NCBI RefSeq assembly: GCF_016765655.2 | Contig: NZ_CP086108.1 | Coordinates: 124,001 to 188,000, forward strand | DNA length: 64,000 nt | DNA from: Skermanella mucosa | GTDB lineage: Bacteria; Pseudomonadota; Alphaproteobacteria; Azospirillales; Azospirillaceae | Direction: 5' to 3' | In this document: positions 26,197 through 35,776 of the stretch, in pieces | How the letters are laid out: every line of letters begins with the position of its first letter | Numbering within the stretch: the first letter of the stretch is position 1 | Notes under the pieces: generated by a model | Database searches by the model: none | What the model was told of the DNA's origin: nothing | Seen by the model: the letters and a program-made list of their open reading frames with translations, nothing else | Made by a program: the position numbers and the translations under genes

Positions 26197-27147
26197 ATGG
26201 CGCCCGCCCTGGGATACGGAGTCGCGGCGGCGGCGTTCCTCGTCGGTCTCCTGACGCGCTTCGTGCTCGATCCCGTGCTGCCGCCCGGCTTCCCCTACGT
26301 CACCTTCTTCCCGGCAGTCATCCTGACCTGCTTCGTCGCCGGGACGCGCGCGGGCACGCTGTGCGCCGTGGCGAGCGGCCTGGCCGCCTGGTACTGGTTC
26401 ATACCGCCGGTCGATTCATTCGGCCTTACGGCGGAAACGGCGCTCGCCCTGGCCTTCTACGTCTTCGTCGTCGGCATCGACATAGCCATCATCCACGCCA
26501 TGAGGCGTGCGGGCGAACGTCTCAAGGCCGCGCAGCAGGTTTCCGCGGAACTCGCAAGGCGGCAGAGCACCCTGTTCGTCGAGTTGCAGCACCGCGTCGC
26601 CAACAATCTGTCCTTCGTCAGCTCGCTGCTCATGCTTCAGAAAGCGTCCGTCGCCGCCGATCCGGCGTCGGCCGAGAACGCGTTCGACGACGCCATGCAC
26701 CGGCTGGAGATGATGTCCAGGCTGCACCGCCGCCTGCACGAGCCGGCCGCCCTGGACCAGCCGCTCGGCGATTATCTCGGAGGCCTCTGCGACGACCTTC
26801 TGAAAGCCACCGGCGCCAAGAACATCGCCTGCCGGGTGCAGGCAGACGACGTCCGCATGGACCTGCGCGGGCTCACGGCGCTGTCCCTGATCCTGACCGA
26901 ACTGATGACCAATTCGGTCAAGCACGCCTTCAAGGGGCGCGACCATGGGGTGATACAGGTCGACCTGAAGCGCCTCGACCCGCACCGCGCCGCGCTCACC
27001 GTGGCCGACGACGGGCCGGGAATGCCGCGGAAGGTCGTGCCGAGCCTCGGCCTCCAGATCATTGAGGGCCTGGTATCCCAGCTCGACGGGGAACTGGTCC
27101 TGCCGGAACCGGGCACCAGCCTGACCCGGGTCGTCTTTCCCGCATGA
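26197..27147 (+). CDS. HisKA_2-type sensor histidine kinase with DUF4118-like membrane domain
   Basis: This is a membrane sensor of about 316 residues. Three or four TM helices (about 5-110, with FPYVTFFPAVIL and WYWFIPP) resemble the DUF4118/KdpD membrane part. The kinase has the HisKA_2 box FVELQHRVANNLSFVSSLLM with the acceptor His, and an ATPase domain with ELMTNSVKHAF and DDGPGMP. Such kinases often feed the general stress response of alphaproteobacteria. No response regulator is adjacent. The start is uncertain: the ATG at 26197 puts the first TM at once; the frame is open to a TTG at 26077. Confidence 0.88.
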   Translation: MAPALGYGVAAAAFLVGLLTRFVLDPVLPPGFPYVTFFPAVILTCFVAGTRAGTLCAVASGLAAWYWFIPPVDSFGLTAETALALAFYVFVVGIDIAIIHAMRRAGERLKAAQQVSAELARRQSTLFVELQHRVANNLSFVSSLLMLQKASVAADPASAENAFDDAMHRLEMMSRLHRRLHEPAALDQPLGDYLGGLCDDLLKATGAKNIACRVQADDVRMDLRGLTALSLILTELMTNSVKHAFKGRDHGVIQVDLKRLDPHRAALTVADDGPGMPRKVVPSLGLQIIEGLVSQLDGELVLPEPGTSLTRVVFPA

Positions 27148-27321
27148 GGATCGCGGGGCGGGGCTCGGCATGTCGCCCGGCACTCCGGGGACGATCGACA
27201 ATCCGGAGCAAGGACAGTATCCTTCCAAGGCTGACTGCCCGTTTCGACAGTACGGCGTCGGCAGGTTGGCTCCGGCGATGGAGTCGCGAAAGGGCGCTCT
27301 GCCAACTGGATAAGCCCGACC

Positions 27322-29157
27322 ATGCAACAATATGACAGGGGTAATGGCGATCGCCCCGAAGGTCCCTGGAATCCAGGCATCCAGTCAGGGTTTACACGCG
27401 AACTCCTGGCACTCTCCACCATCTTCCGGCCGGGGAACTCCTTCAACGACATCACGCAAGCGATGGAACTCCGGGACGTCACAGGATTGTCCCTGGAGGA
27501 TCTCGCGATCTTCCGGCCGGAACGGCTGGCCCTGCATGAGGTGCTGGTGCGGGTCACGGCGGACTATGAGATTCCCGATCCCGAAGACGCCAGCGTCAGC
27601 AGCCTGGGCATGAATCTGCGGCGTATGGCGCAGACGCTCATGACGCTCGTCGTCGAACCAAACCGATCCAAGCTCGATGACATTTACCGCGAGGCGAGAT
27701 CGGAGCTTGAAACCTTCATCGGGCGCGAACTGTCGGGCTCGTTCCGCCGTTCCCCGGCCGGTCCCGGCAGGGAGCGGGACGCGGCTCCGCGTGGTCTCTG
27801 GACCTGGTTTCGCAGGTCGCCCGGCGCAGCGGCGGCGCCTGCCGCGGAAAGCGAATGGGACCGCGACGAACGGCTCGTTCGCGAGTGGAGCATGCGGGCG
27901 CACACGAGCGAGGCGGCGCTGGACAAGGCTGCTTTCCGGTCGCTCGTAAGGGTCGCTTCGGCCACTCGCCTGAAGCACGGCCGGATCCTGGGGGAACACA
28001 CGTTTCTTCCGTCTCTCGCTTTGGGCCTCGCCTGCAACGACTATGGCGGCGGGGCTATCGGCCAGTTCCTTGAGCCGAAAATCCGCGACGTGGCGCAACG
28101 GGAGGGGTTTCGGCAGGTCCCCGCCCAGGGTCGGCCGGTCACCATGTTGACCAAAGGCGCTTCCGCCTCGGGAAAGAGTACGATGCGGCCGCTACAAAGG
28201 AAGCTGGCCGCGAAGATGGGAATCCAATGGAACGACTTCGCGCTGATAAGCCCCGATACCTGGAGAAAGGCGCTGCTCGATTTTGACTCGCTAGGTCCTT
28301 TGTACAAGTACGCGGGGATGCTTACCAGCCAGGAAGTCACGATCATCGATCGGAAGCTTGATGCTCATCTCGTGCGCAAGGGCGACAAGCGGCAAACGTC
28401 CCACCTCCTGATCGATCGCTTCCGCTTCGACAGCTTCGCGCTCCATTCGGACGAAAGCAAACACCTGCCGTCCCGTTTCGGCAATCTGCTGTGCTATCTG
28501 CTCATGGTGACTCCGCCCGAGGAGACGGTCGAGCGCGCCTGGCAGCGCGGCCTGGAAGTCGGGCGATACAAGTCCGTGGATGATCTGCTCGCGCATAACG
28601 TGGAGGCATACACGGGAATGCAGAACATCCTGTTCGGGCGCGCCCTGGACCCGAACATATCCGTTCATTTCGAGTTCCTCGACAACAGCGTCCCGCGGGG
28701 AGAGGTGCCTCTCACGGCCGCGTTCGGTTGGAGCGGCGAGATGAACATCCTGGACGTCCGGTGCATACTCAACCTGGAGCGATACCGGAAGATCAACGTC
28801 GATGCCCGGCAACCGGATGAGGTCTATCCTGACCAGGGGACCATGGCCGCGGAAAACAACGCAGGATATCTGGTCCGCTGCATACGGAAGTTTTCGCGGG
28901 TGAACTTCGCCGACCGAGGCACCGGGCGCATCTATGCCCGCTTCGAGGCGGGGCAACTCCGTTGGATCGATCCGGAAGCCCTTGCGAGCGCGGGTGCGGA
29001 CCCTGAAGTGCAGGCCGCCCTTCACGCGGTCGCCCCGGATATGGCGAAGATGGCGCCTTGCCCCGCCACGACGCCGGAGTTTCTTCAGCCCGACCGCTTT
29101 CATACGATCGGCCGGTGGGGCGAGAGGGCCTCCGGGGCGGCATCGGGACCGAAGTAG
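27322..29157 (+). CDS. Large zeta-toxin-like P-loop kinase protein
   Basis: This is a 611-residue protein. The region from about residue 270 holds a Walker A loop, KGASASGKSTMRPLQ, followed by DFALISPDTWRK and later LLIDRFRFDSFAL, the layout of the zeta-toxin/AAA kinase family that phosphorylates UDP-N-acetyl sugars. The first 250 residues form an unidentified domain and a variable linker (about 155-190). The tail after residue 480 is also unassigned. At over twice the length of classic zeta toxins, and with no antitoxin ORF at either side, it may be a stand-alone kinase. Codon use is less G/C-biased than the neighbours. Only a weak GGATAAG precedes the ATG. Confidence 0.7.
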   Translation: MQQYDRGNGDRPEGPWNPGIQSGFTRELLALSTIFRPGNSFNDITQAMELRDVTGLSLEDLAIFRPERLALHEVLVRVTADYEIPDPEDASVSSLGMNLRRMAQTLMTLVVEPNRSKLDDIYREARSELETFIGRELSGSFRRSPAGPGRERDAAPRGLWTWFRRSPGAAAAPAAESEWDRDERLVREWSMRAHTSEAALDKAAFRSLVRVASATRLKHGRILGEHTFLPSLALGLACNDYGGGAIGQFLEPKIRDVAQREGFRQVPAQGRPVTMLTKGASASGKSTMRPLQRKLAAKMGIQWNDFALISPDTWRKALLDFDSLGPLYKYAGMLTSQEVTIIDRKLDAHLVRKGDKRQTSHLLIDRFRFDSFALHSDESKHLPSRFGNLLCYLLMVTPPEETVERAWQRGLEVGRYKSVDDLLAHNVEAYTGMQNILFGRALDPNISVHFEFLDNSVPRGEVPLTAAFGWSGEMNILDVRCILNLERYRKINVDARQPDEVYPDQGTMAAENNAGYLVRCIRKFSRVNFADRGTGRIYARFEAGQLRWIDPEALASAGADPEVQAALHAVAPDMAKMAPCPATTPEFLQPDRFHTIGRWGERASGAASGPK

Positions 29158-29312
29158 CCGGATCGTCCGATGGGGCCGCGGCGGGAAGATCCTTGCCGAT
29201 GCATCGTTCCGGAAACGTCATAATCTATCTTATGGAAATTAAATCGTTCCGAACGGTCCCGCCCGATTCCTGTTGCGTTCCCAGAGGCTCGGAAAACAGA
29301 TTGGGAAGACAC

Positions 29313-29891
29313 ATGATGCGGAGAGATGCGGATTGGCTATCCATGCGCGGCGTCCTGGCCTTCGCCGGAGGCGCCGCGGCGGCCCTGATCGCCAGCCGGC
29401 TGCTGCCGCCGGTGGTGGCGCAGGCGGCGGGAACGGCGCGGGCTTCCGCCGGGCGGGACCCCTTCGACGCGCTCGCCCGGGACCACCGGGTCATCCTGTC
29501 GCTGCTGGACCGGATGGAGCATAGTTCCGACGGCGCGGCATTCGACCGGACGCAGCTGCTGCTCCGCCTGAAGCACCGTCTGGCCGCCCATGCCATGGCG
29601 GAGGAGGACGTGGTCTACCCGCTGCTCCACGACCGCGCCCAGGCCGTCGAGCACACCCGGCAGCTCTACAGCGAGCATGCCGAGATGAAGATGCACCTTT
29701 ATGCCCTGGAGCAGATTCCCAAGGACGACCCGCGCTGGCGGACCCGCGCCGGGGAACTGAGGCGGCTGATCGAGCACCATGTCGACCAGGAGGAGCTGGT
29801 GGATTTCCCGAAGCTGCGCCAGGTCATGGACCAGCGGGAAACGGCCAGGATGTCCGGCGAGGTCCAGCGCGAGAAGGCCCTGCTTCTTTAG
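29313..29891 (+). CDS. Hemerythrin-domain protein with N-terminal membrane/signal segment
   Basis: This is a 192-residue protein. A hydrophobic segment, LAFAGGAAAALIASRLLPP (about 15-33), suggests a signal or anchor, so the domain is likely periplasmic. The hemerythrin four-helix bundle follows with its iron ligands in order: DHRVILSLLD, HRLAAHAMAEEDVVYP, SEHAEMKMHL and EHHVDQEELVDFP. Such proteins bind oxygen or sense iron or oxidative stress through a di-iron centre. GGGAAG precedes the ATG. Its stop overlaps that of the converging MFS gene by four bases. Confidence 0.88.
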   Translation: MMRRDADWLSMRGVLAFAGGAAAALIASRLLPPVVAQAAGTARASAGRDPFDALARDHRVILSLLDRMEHSSDGAAFDRTQLLLRLKHRLAAHAMAEEDVVYPLLHDRAQAVEHTRQLYSEHAEMKMHLYALEQIPKDDPRWRTRAGELRRLIEHHVDQEELVDFPKLRQVMDQRETARMSGEVQREKALLL

Positions 29892-31030
29892 CGCGACTTG
29901 ATCAGCCAGGCCGCTCCCGTGCCGAGGCCGACGGTCAGCAGTCCGGAGAGGACGAACAGGGTGCCGAAGCCGTAGGCGTGGGAGATCGGGCCGCCGAGGA
30001 TCGGCCCGAGCCCCTGGCCCAGGAAGAAGGACGAGGCGAACAGCGCCAGGGCCGAGCCGCGGGCGCCGGGCGCCAGTTCGGTCGCCTGGGTCTGCATGGT
30101 GTTGTGCAGCATGTAGAAGCCGAAGCCCGCCACCACGAACAGGCCGGCGACGGCGGTCCAGGGCAGCGGCGCGGCGACCAGCAGGTAGGCGAGGCCGGCC
30201 ACCGCCCCGCCGATCCTCATCATGCCCCACTGGCCCAGCCCGGCGACCAGCCGGCGCACCACCAGGCTGTAGAGGATTCCGCCGACCGCGAAACCGGAGA
30301 TCGCGATCCCCGCCTCCAGCGAGCCGGTGGCGCCGTGGGGCGCCAGCATGGGGGCGACGAAGGGGAAGACGCCGAAGATCAGGATCCCCTCCCCCGCCAC
30401 CGTCGCGAAGACCAGCAGCGAGGCCGGGTTCGCCAGCACCGTCCGGTAGCGCGCGATGGAGCCGCCCAGCGACAGCTCGCTCCGGGTCCGCTCGCCATGG
30501 AGGAACAGCAGGGAGGCCGCCAGCGCCAGCCCGGCCACCACCGAGGACAGGGCGAACACCGCGCGCCAGCCCGCCACCTCGGCCAGTGCGCCCGAGATGG
30601 CGGAGCCGGAGAGCTGGCCGAAGATCACCGCGACCAGGAAGCGGCTGATCGAAAACTGGCGTTCCGCATAGGCGACGCGGTCGCCGATCAGCGCCATGGA
30701 GGCCGGGATCACCCCGCCCGCGAAGCCGCCGGCCAGCGCGCGCGCCGCCAGCACGCTGCCGTAGCCGGGCGCCAGCGCCGAGAGCGCCAATCCGACCGTG
30801 AGCACCGCCAGCGAGATCCGGATCAGCCGGATCTTGCCGATCGCGTCGCCGACCGGGCCGAGCACGAGCTGCATGATCGCGTAGGGCAGCGTGTAGGCCG
30901 AGGCGAGCAGCGCCGCCTCCCGCAGGGTGACGCCCAGGTCGTCCGCCAGCACCGGCAGCAGCGGGTCGGTGGCCCGCAGGGACAGGGCGCTGGCGAAGCC
31001 GGCCAGGCCGAGGATCAGGATGAAAGGCAT
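29888..31030 (-). CDS. MFS transporter (drug/arabinose efflux type)
   Basis: This 380-residue protein has twelve predicted helices, beginning MPFILILGLAGFASALSLRA. The region YAIMQLVLGPVGDAIGKIRLI carries the MFS motif A-type loop between helices 2 and 3, and RALAGGFAGGVIPASMALIGD the motif B/C area, as in AraJ/YdhP-type exporters. It follows the CynX-type gene by ten bases, so the two form an operon. The alternative start at 31069 would overlap that gene by 29 bases; neither has a good ribosome site. Substrate unknown. Confidence 0.85.
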   Translation of the reverse strand: MPFILILGLAGFASALSLRATDPLLPVLADDLGVTLREAALLASAYTLPYAIMQLVLGPVGDAIGKIRLIRISLAVLTVGLALSALAPGYGSVLAARALAGGFAGGVIPASMALIGDRVAYAERQFSISRFLVAVIFGQLSGSAISGALAEVAGWRAVFALSSVVAGLALAASLLFLHGERTRSELSLGGSIARYRTVLANPASLLVFATVAGEGILIFGVFPFVAPMLAPHGATGSLEAGIAISGFAVGGILYSLVVRRLVAGLGQWGMMRIGGAVAGLAYLLVAAPLPWTAVAGLFVVAGFGFYMLHNTMQTQATELAPGARGSALALFASSFFLGQGLGPILGGPISHAYGFGTLFVLSGLLTVGLGTGAAWLIKSR

Positions 31031-31040
31031 GGAGGGCGCT

Positions 31041-32312
31041 TCAGGAGGTTGGCCGGGACGGCAGGACATGGCGGTCGCGCCCGGCGGCGATGCCGAACGC
31101 GGCCGCGACCAGGCAGACGCCGGCGAACAGCAGTCCGACCGATTGCCAGCCGCCGGACCAGTCGTGCAGCAGCCCGACGCCCAGCGGCCCGCAGGCCGCC
31201 AGGGTATAGCCGACGCTCTGCGCCATCCCCGAAAGGTATGCCGCGACGTGGCTGTCCTTCGAGCGCAGGACGATGATGGTCAGGGCCAGGGCGAAGTTGC
31301 CGCCCTGCCCGATCCCCAGCAGCACCGCCCATATCCAGACCGAGCCGAGCGGCGCATGGAAGAATCCCAGCACCCCCGCCAGGGTGGAGCCCATCAGGAC
31401 AGCCGCCGCCAGGCTCTGCGACGGGCGGCGGGTCGCCAGCAGCGGGGCGGCCAGCGCCGCCGGGATCTGCACCATGATCGAGCAGGAGACCACGAACCCG
31501 GCCATGACCGGGTCGAGCCCGCGGTCCCGCAGGATCGGGGCCAGCCAGCCGAACACCATGTAGGCGACCGCCGATTGCAGGCCCATGTAGAAGGTGACCT
31601 GCCAGGCCAGCGGGTCGCGCCACAGCCCGAACACCGGCAGCGTCGGCGGCCGTGCCGAGCCGCGCCCGCTCCGGTCCGCCAGCGGGAACCAGACCAGCGC
31701 CGCGACCAGCGCCGGCAGGCCCCAGGCGGCCAGCGCCGCCGCCCAGCTTCCGTCGAACGCCGCCTGGAGCGGGACCGTCAACCCGGCGGCGCCGGCGGCG
31801 CCGGCGCACAGCGCCATGGTGTAGACGCCGGTCATCAGGCTGGCATGGGCCGGGAAGTCGCGCTTGACCAAGCCCGGCAGCAGCACGCCGATCACCCCGA
31901 TGCCGAGGCCGGCGACGATCGATCCGGTCAGCAATCCCGGGAAGCCGGCGACGCCGCGCAGCGCGGTTCCCGCCGCCAGGACCAGCAGGAACAGCGCGAT
32001 GGCGCGCTCCGTGCCGAACCGCCGGGCGAGCCTCGGCGCCAGGAAGCCGGACAGGCCCAGGCACAGCACCGGCGCGGTCGTCAGGATGCTGGCGCCGAAC
32101 GCCGAGACGCCGGTGTCGCGGATCACCTCCGGCAGGATCGGCCCGAGGCTGGACAGCGCCGGGCGCAGGTTCAGCGCCACCAGCATCAGAGCGGCACCCA
32201 GCAGCAGGGCCCGGGACGGCAATTTCGTTTCGGAGGCGGAAGTATCCTCGGCGTCGATCAGGAGATCATCGGCCAGCGTCGGCTTCCGGTCCTCCGCGGC
32301 CACTCTGTTCAT
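31041..32312 (-). CDS. CynX/NimT family MFS transporter
   Basis: This 423-residue MFS protein has a polar N-terminal tail of about 30 residues and twelve helices. The passage LVALNLRPALSSLGPILPEV, followed by FGASILTTAPVLCLGL, marks the CynX (cyanate) and NimT (2-nitroimidazole) group. Members carry cyanate or export small organics; no cyanase gene is near, so export is at least as likely. The ATG at 32312 is used; the frame runs on to a TTG at 32372 without better support. Lead gene of a two-transporter operon. Confidence 0.86.
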   Translation of the reverse strand: MNRVAAEDRKPTLADDLLIDAEDTSASETKLPSRALLLGAALMLVALNLRPALSSLGPILPEVIRDTGVSAFGASILTTAPVLCLGLSGFLAPRLARRFGTERAIALFLLVLAAGTALRGVAGFPGLLTGSIVAGLGIGVIGVLLPGLVKRDFPAHASLMTGVYTMALCAGAAGAAGLTVPLQAAFDGSWAAALAAWGLPALVAALVWFPLADRSGRGSARPPTLPVFGLWRDPLAWQVTFYMGLQSAVAYMVFGWLAPILRDRGLDPVMAGFVVSCSIMVQIPAALAAPLLATRRPSQSLAAAVLMGSTLAGVLGFFHAPLGSVWIWAVLLGIGQGGNFALALTIIVLRSKDSHVAAYLSGMAQSVGYTLAACGPLGVGLLHDWSGGWQSVGLLFAGVCLVAAAFGIAAGRDRHVLPSRPTS

Positions 32313-32428
32313 CAGGAGGCGACCCACGGTTACGGAGAATTCCCGACGTGGGTAACATTCCTGGCCCGCCAACCCGCCATGTTATTTCCGCAGACTGGTC
32401 AGTCTCCGGGCGATCGACCCGCGGGACC

Positions 32429-33013
32429 TCAGTGCCGGGTGGCGGAGATCCCGTCCAGGACGGTGGTCGGCAGGCCCATGAACAGGTCGGCCTCCTCGTC
32501 GTCGACCAGGGCGGTGTAGTCGGAAAGCGGCAGCAGGCGCAGCACCGACGCGGTGCCCTGGGGGTCGAGGTCGCAGACCGCGACCCAGGAGCCGAAGCCG
32601 ATCGCGAGGGCCGCCACCTCCGCCATGCCCATGTCGAGCAGTTCGCGGGTAATGGCCTCCTCCAGCCCCGAGATTTCGGCGCAGTTCAGGCGGGCGTCCC
32701 GGAACGAGGCCGGGCCGGACGGCCAGACGACGCGGTTCACCGCCGCCGGCTCCGCGCCCGGACCTGCCTTGGCGCCCTCGTCCCACAATTTTTCATCAAC
32801 CAACAGCAAGACCTGTATACCTTCAAGATACGTGTCGGTCTGGCAGACCGCCACCTGCCCCGCCGCCCGGGCAACCGCGAATCCAGCATCCGTGGTCGTC
32901 GTCGCACCGCCCGCCGCCAGCTTTCGCACGGCCGCCAGGATCTCGTTGCGGGCGCTTTCCGGCAGTGCCTCGAACTCCCGATCGGCCGGGGAGAGGAATT
33001 CAACGTCGAACAT
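32429..33013 (-). CDS. Hypothetical protein
   Basis: I do not recognise this 194-residue soluble acidic protein. The N-terminal 35 residues (MFDVEFLSPADREFEALPES, then ARNEILAAVRKLAAGG) look like the start of a RelE/ParE-type toxin fold, but the rest, with EEAITRELLDMG and DLDPQGTASVLRLLPLSDY, does not fit that family or length. There is no partner antitoxin ORF. It lies between two unrelated transport units and has its own small upstream space with a TATAT-rich run (33047). Confidence 0.55.
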   Translation of the reverse strand: MFDVEFLSPADREFEALPESARNEILAAVRKLAAGGATTTTDAGFAVARAAGQVAVCQTDTYLEGIQVLLLVDEKLWDEGAKAGPGAEPAAVNRVVWPSGPASFRDARLNCAEISGLEEAITRELLDMGMAEVAALAIGFGSWVAVCDLDPQGTASVLRLLPLSDYTALVDDEEADLFMGLPTTVLDGISATRH

Positions 33014-33121
33014 GCTGGTATCACCGATACTAGGCTATTTGCAGGGATATATCGCGCAATAAGTTTGCGCATTCGTTGGTTAACGATCCCTGAACCTCCC
33101 GCCGACCATACCGGGTTATAC

Positions 33122-34165
33122 CTAATGGGTAGCCGATGCCTGGGCGCTTCGCAAGCGCTGGGCGTAGATGTTGATGACCAGGGCCGCCAGCAGGATCAGG
33201 CCGCGGATCAGTATCTTGAGGAAACTGTCGATGTTGATGTGGTCCAGCCCGTTGTTGAGCACGCCCAGCACCAGCAGCCCGACCACGGTGTTGCCGATGC
33301 CGCCCCGCCCGCCGAACAGGCTGGTGCCGCCGACCACAACGGCGGAGATCGAATCGAGCAGGTAGCTGTCGAACTCGTTCTGCTGGGCGCTGCCGAAATA
33401 GGCCACGCCGACCATGCCCGCAACGCCGGAGCAGACGGCGGAGATGATCATGACCGAGGCGATCACCAGCTTGACGTTGACGCCGGAATATTCCGCTGCC
33501 TCCCGGTTGCCGCCGACCATGTAGACGTACCGGCCGAACCGCGTGTATGTCAGCACCAGGTGCCCGACCAGCAGGAACGCCGCCGCGACGATCACCACGT
33601 AGGGCACCGGCCCCAGCGCCTTCTGCCCCAGGGTCTGGACCAGCGGCGGCACGTTGTAGGCGATCTGGCCGCGCACCAGCATGGCGCAGATTCCCGCCCC
33701 GATCTGGAGCATCGCGAGCGTCATGATGAAGGACGGGATGCCGATACGCGTCACGCCGAAGGCGTTGACCGCCCCCAGCGCGAAGCAGGCGCCGAACGCG
33801 AACAGGATCGCGACCCAGCCCGGCATCGGCACGTGGGCGATGTTGGCGTAGGTGTCCTGGAGCGTGAAATAGGCCAGCACGATGCCGGTCGCGTTGGCGA
33901 CGCTGGCGACGCTCAGGTCGATCTCGGCGCACAGGATGACGTAGGTCAGGCCCACCGCCATGATCGCCGTGATGGAGATCTGGTTGAGGATGTTGCCGAC
34001 ATTGTCCAGCGTCGCGAAGGACGGGCTGGCGATGGAGAAGAAGGCGACCAGGAACAGCAGGGTGATGAAGGGCGCTATGTTGCTCAGCCGCCCGCGCAGC
34101 CAGTTCATCACGGCCGAACGGTTCCCGCTGCCGGCCCGGTCGGTTTCGGTCACGCGTGCGCTCAT
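33122..34165 (-). CDS. Ribose-type ABC transporter permease
   Basis: This is a 347-residue BPD_transp_2 permease with about ten helices after a polar N-terminus of 30 residues. The conserved ILCAEIDLSVASVANATGIV and the loop GNREAAEYSGVNVKLV (ATPase contact), with SLFGGRGGIGNTVVG near the C-terminus, match RbsC. It is third in an operon with the ATPase (26 bases upstream) and the binding protein. Only one permease gene is present, so the channel is probably a homodimer. Together the three import a pentose, hexose or polyol. Confidence 0.92.
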   Translation of the reverse strand: MSARVTETDRAGSGNRSAVMNWLRGRLSNIAPFITLLFLVAFFSIASPSFATLDNVGNILNQISITAIMAVGLTYVILCAEIDLSVASVANATGIVLAYFTLQDTYANIAHVPMPGWVAILFAFGACFALGAVNAFGVTRIGIPSFIMTLAMLQIGAGICAMLVRGQIAYNVPPLVQTLGQKALGPVPYVVIVAAAFLLVGHLVLTYTRFGRYVYMVGGNREAAEYSGVNVKLVIASVMIISAVCSGVAGMVGVAYFGSAQQNEFDSYLLDSISAVVVGGTSLFGGRGGIGNTVVGLLVLGVLNNGLDHINIDSFLKILIRGLILLAALVINIYAQRLRSAQASATH

Positions 34166-34190
34166 GTGGGTTCCTCGAAAATGACTCTGT

Positions 34191-35705
34191 TCAGGCGGCG
34201 TCCAGCAGGCGGTCCTTGCTCACCGTCTCGCCGGCGAATTCGCGGGCGACCTCGCCCTTTTTCATCACCAGGATGCGGTCAGCCAGGGACAGCACGGTCT
34301 CGGGCTCGCTCGACACCACGACGATGCCGACGCCCTGCTCGCGGAGCGACCGCACGATCCTGACCACGTCCTCCTTGGCGCCCACGTCCATGCCGCGGGT
34401 CGGCTCGCTCAGCACCAGCACCTTGGGCAGGTATGTCAGCCACTTGGCCAGCCCGACCTTCTGCTGGTTGCCTCCGGACAGGGTGCCCAGCGGCTGGTCC
34501 ACCCGCGTCGGCCGGATGCCCAGGCTGGCGACGTGCCGCCCCGCGATCTCCCGCTCGGCCGCCGGCCGCAGCAGCACCGGATGCAGCCGCTCCAGGATAG
34601 AGATCGACATGTTCCGGTACACGGGTTCGTGGGCGAACAGCATGGACCGCCGGCTTTCCGGCACGAAGGCGACCCCTGCCCGCTTCGCCGCCGCCGTGCC
34701 GTTCAGCACGACCCGCCGCCCGCCGATGGTCAGCGTTCCCGTGTCCGGCCGCAGCTTGCCGAACAGCGTCCGGGCCAGCTCCAGCTGGCCGGAGCCCATG
34801 AAGCCGTAGATGCCCAGCACCTCCCCCGCCCGCACGTCGAGCGTCACGTCGCGGAACGCCCGCCCGTGGCCCAGGCCCGACGCCGTCAGCACCACCTCGG
34901 CGTCGGGCTTGCTGTGGAGCATCAGCTCCGAGGTGTAGCTTTCCTCCAGGTCCTCGTGGCCGGCGCCGATCATGTTCTCGATCACCCAGCCCTTGGAGGC
35001 GCCCGCCGCCGGCGCCGTGACGATCTTCCGGCCGTTGCGGAAGATCGTCACCGTGTCCGACACGCCCAGGATGTCGTCCAGGAAGTGGGAGATGAAGATC
35101 ATGCTCTTCCCGGACGCCCGCAGCCCGCGCAGCAGGCCGAACAGCCGCTCGATCTCCGGCGGGGAGAGGGCGGAGGTCGGCTCGTCCAGGATGATGATCC
35201 GGGCGCCCGAGAACAGCACGCGGCTGATCTCGATCAGCTGCTGGAGCCCGATCGGCAGCGCGCCGATGGGCGTCCGGGGATCGACGTCGATGCCCAGGCT
35301 GCGCAGGTGCTCCGCCGCCAGGATGTTCATCCGCCGCCAGTCGACCACGCCGAAGCGGCGGACCGGCTGGCTGCCCAGGAACACGTTCTCCGCGACCGAC
35401 AGGTCGGGCACGATGCTGAGCTCCTGGTGGACCATGCCGATGCCGGCCTTCAGCGCGTCGCGGGCGGAGCGGAACCGGCGCTCCCGCCCGTCGATCCGGA
35501 ACGTGCCGCCATAGTCGGCATGCACGCCCGCGATGATCTTCATCAGGGTGCTCTTTCCGGCCCCGTTCTCGCCGACGAGGCCGTGGATCTCGCCGGCCCG
35601 CAGGGTGAAGTCCACCTCGCGCAGCGCCGCGACGCCGCCGAACGACTTGGAAATGCCGGTCAGCTCCAGGAGCGGCGGCGCTGCCGCCGCCGGGTCGGTT
35701 TCCAT
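34191..35705 (-). CDS. Ribose-type ABC transporter ATP-binding protein (two ATPase domains)
   Basis: This is a 504-residue RbsA/MglA-type ATPase with duplicated nucleotide-binding domains. The first has GENGAGKSTLMK as Walker A and LDEPTSAL at Walker B; the second lacks a normal Walker A (GIYGFMGSGQLELA), as is usual for the RbsA second half, but keeps the signature LSGGNQQKVGLAKWL. It drives the neighbouring permease. The order binding protein, ATPase, permease is that of a typical sugar importer operon. Confidence 0.94.
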   Translation of the reverse strand: METDPAAAAPPLLELTGISKSFGGVAALREVDFTLRAGEIHGLVGENGAGKSTLMKIIAGVHADYGGTFRIDGRERRFRSARDALKAGIGMVHQELSIVPDLSVAENVFLGSQPVRRFGVVDWRRMNILAAEHLRSLGIDVDPRTPIGALPIGLQQLIEISRVLFSGARIIILDEPTSALSPPEIERLFGLLRGLRASGKSMIFISHFLDDILGVSDTVTIFRNGRKIVTAPAAGASKGWVIENMIGAGHEDLEESYTSELMLHSKPDAEVVLTASGLGHGRAFRDVTLDVRAGEVLGIYGFMGSGQLELARTLFGKLRPDTGTLTIGGRRVVLNGTAAAKRAGVAFVPESRRSMLFAHEPVYRNMSISILERLHPVLLRPAAEREIAGRHVASLGIRPTRVDQPLGTLSGGNQQKVGLAKWLTYLPKVLVLSEPTRGMDVGAKEDVVRIVRSLREQGVGIVVVSSEPETVLSLADRILVMKKGEVAREFAGETVSKDRLLDAA

Positions 35706-35776
35706 GCTGGTGCTCCAAGGAGGATTATCACGACGCGTCGGCCGCCCGGGAGGAGGGGCGGCGTCCCGCCGCCCGC

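Noticed and set aside
32429-33013. RelE/ParE toxin call for the hypothetical gene
   Set aside because: Only the first 35 residues resemble the fold, the protein is twice too long and no antitoxin gene is adjacent.
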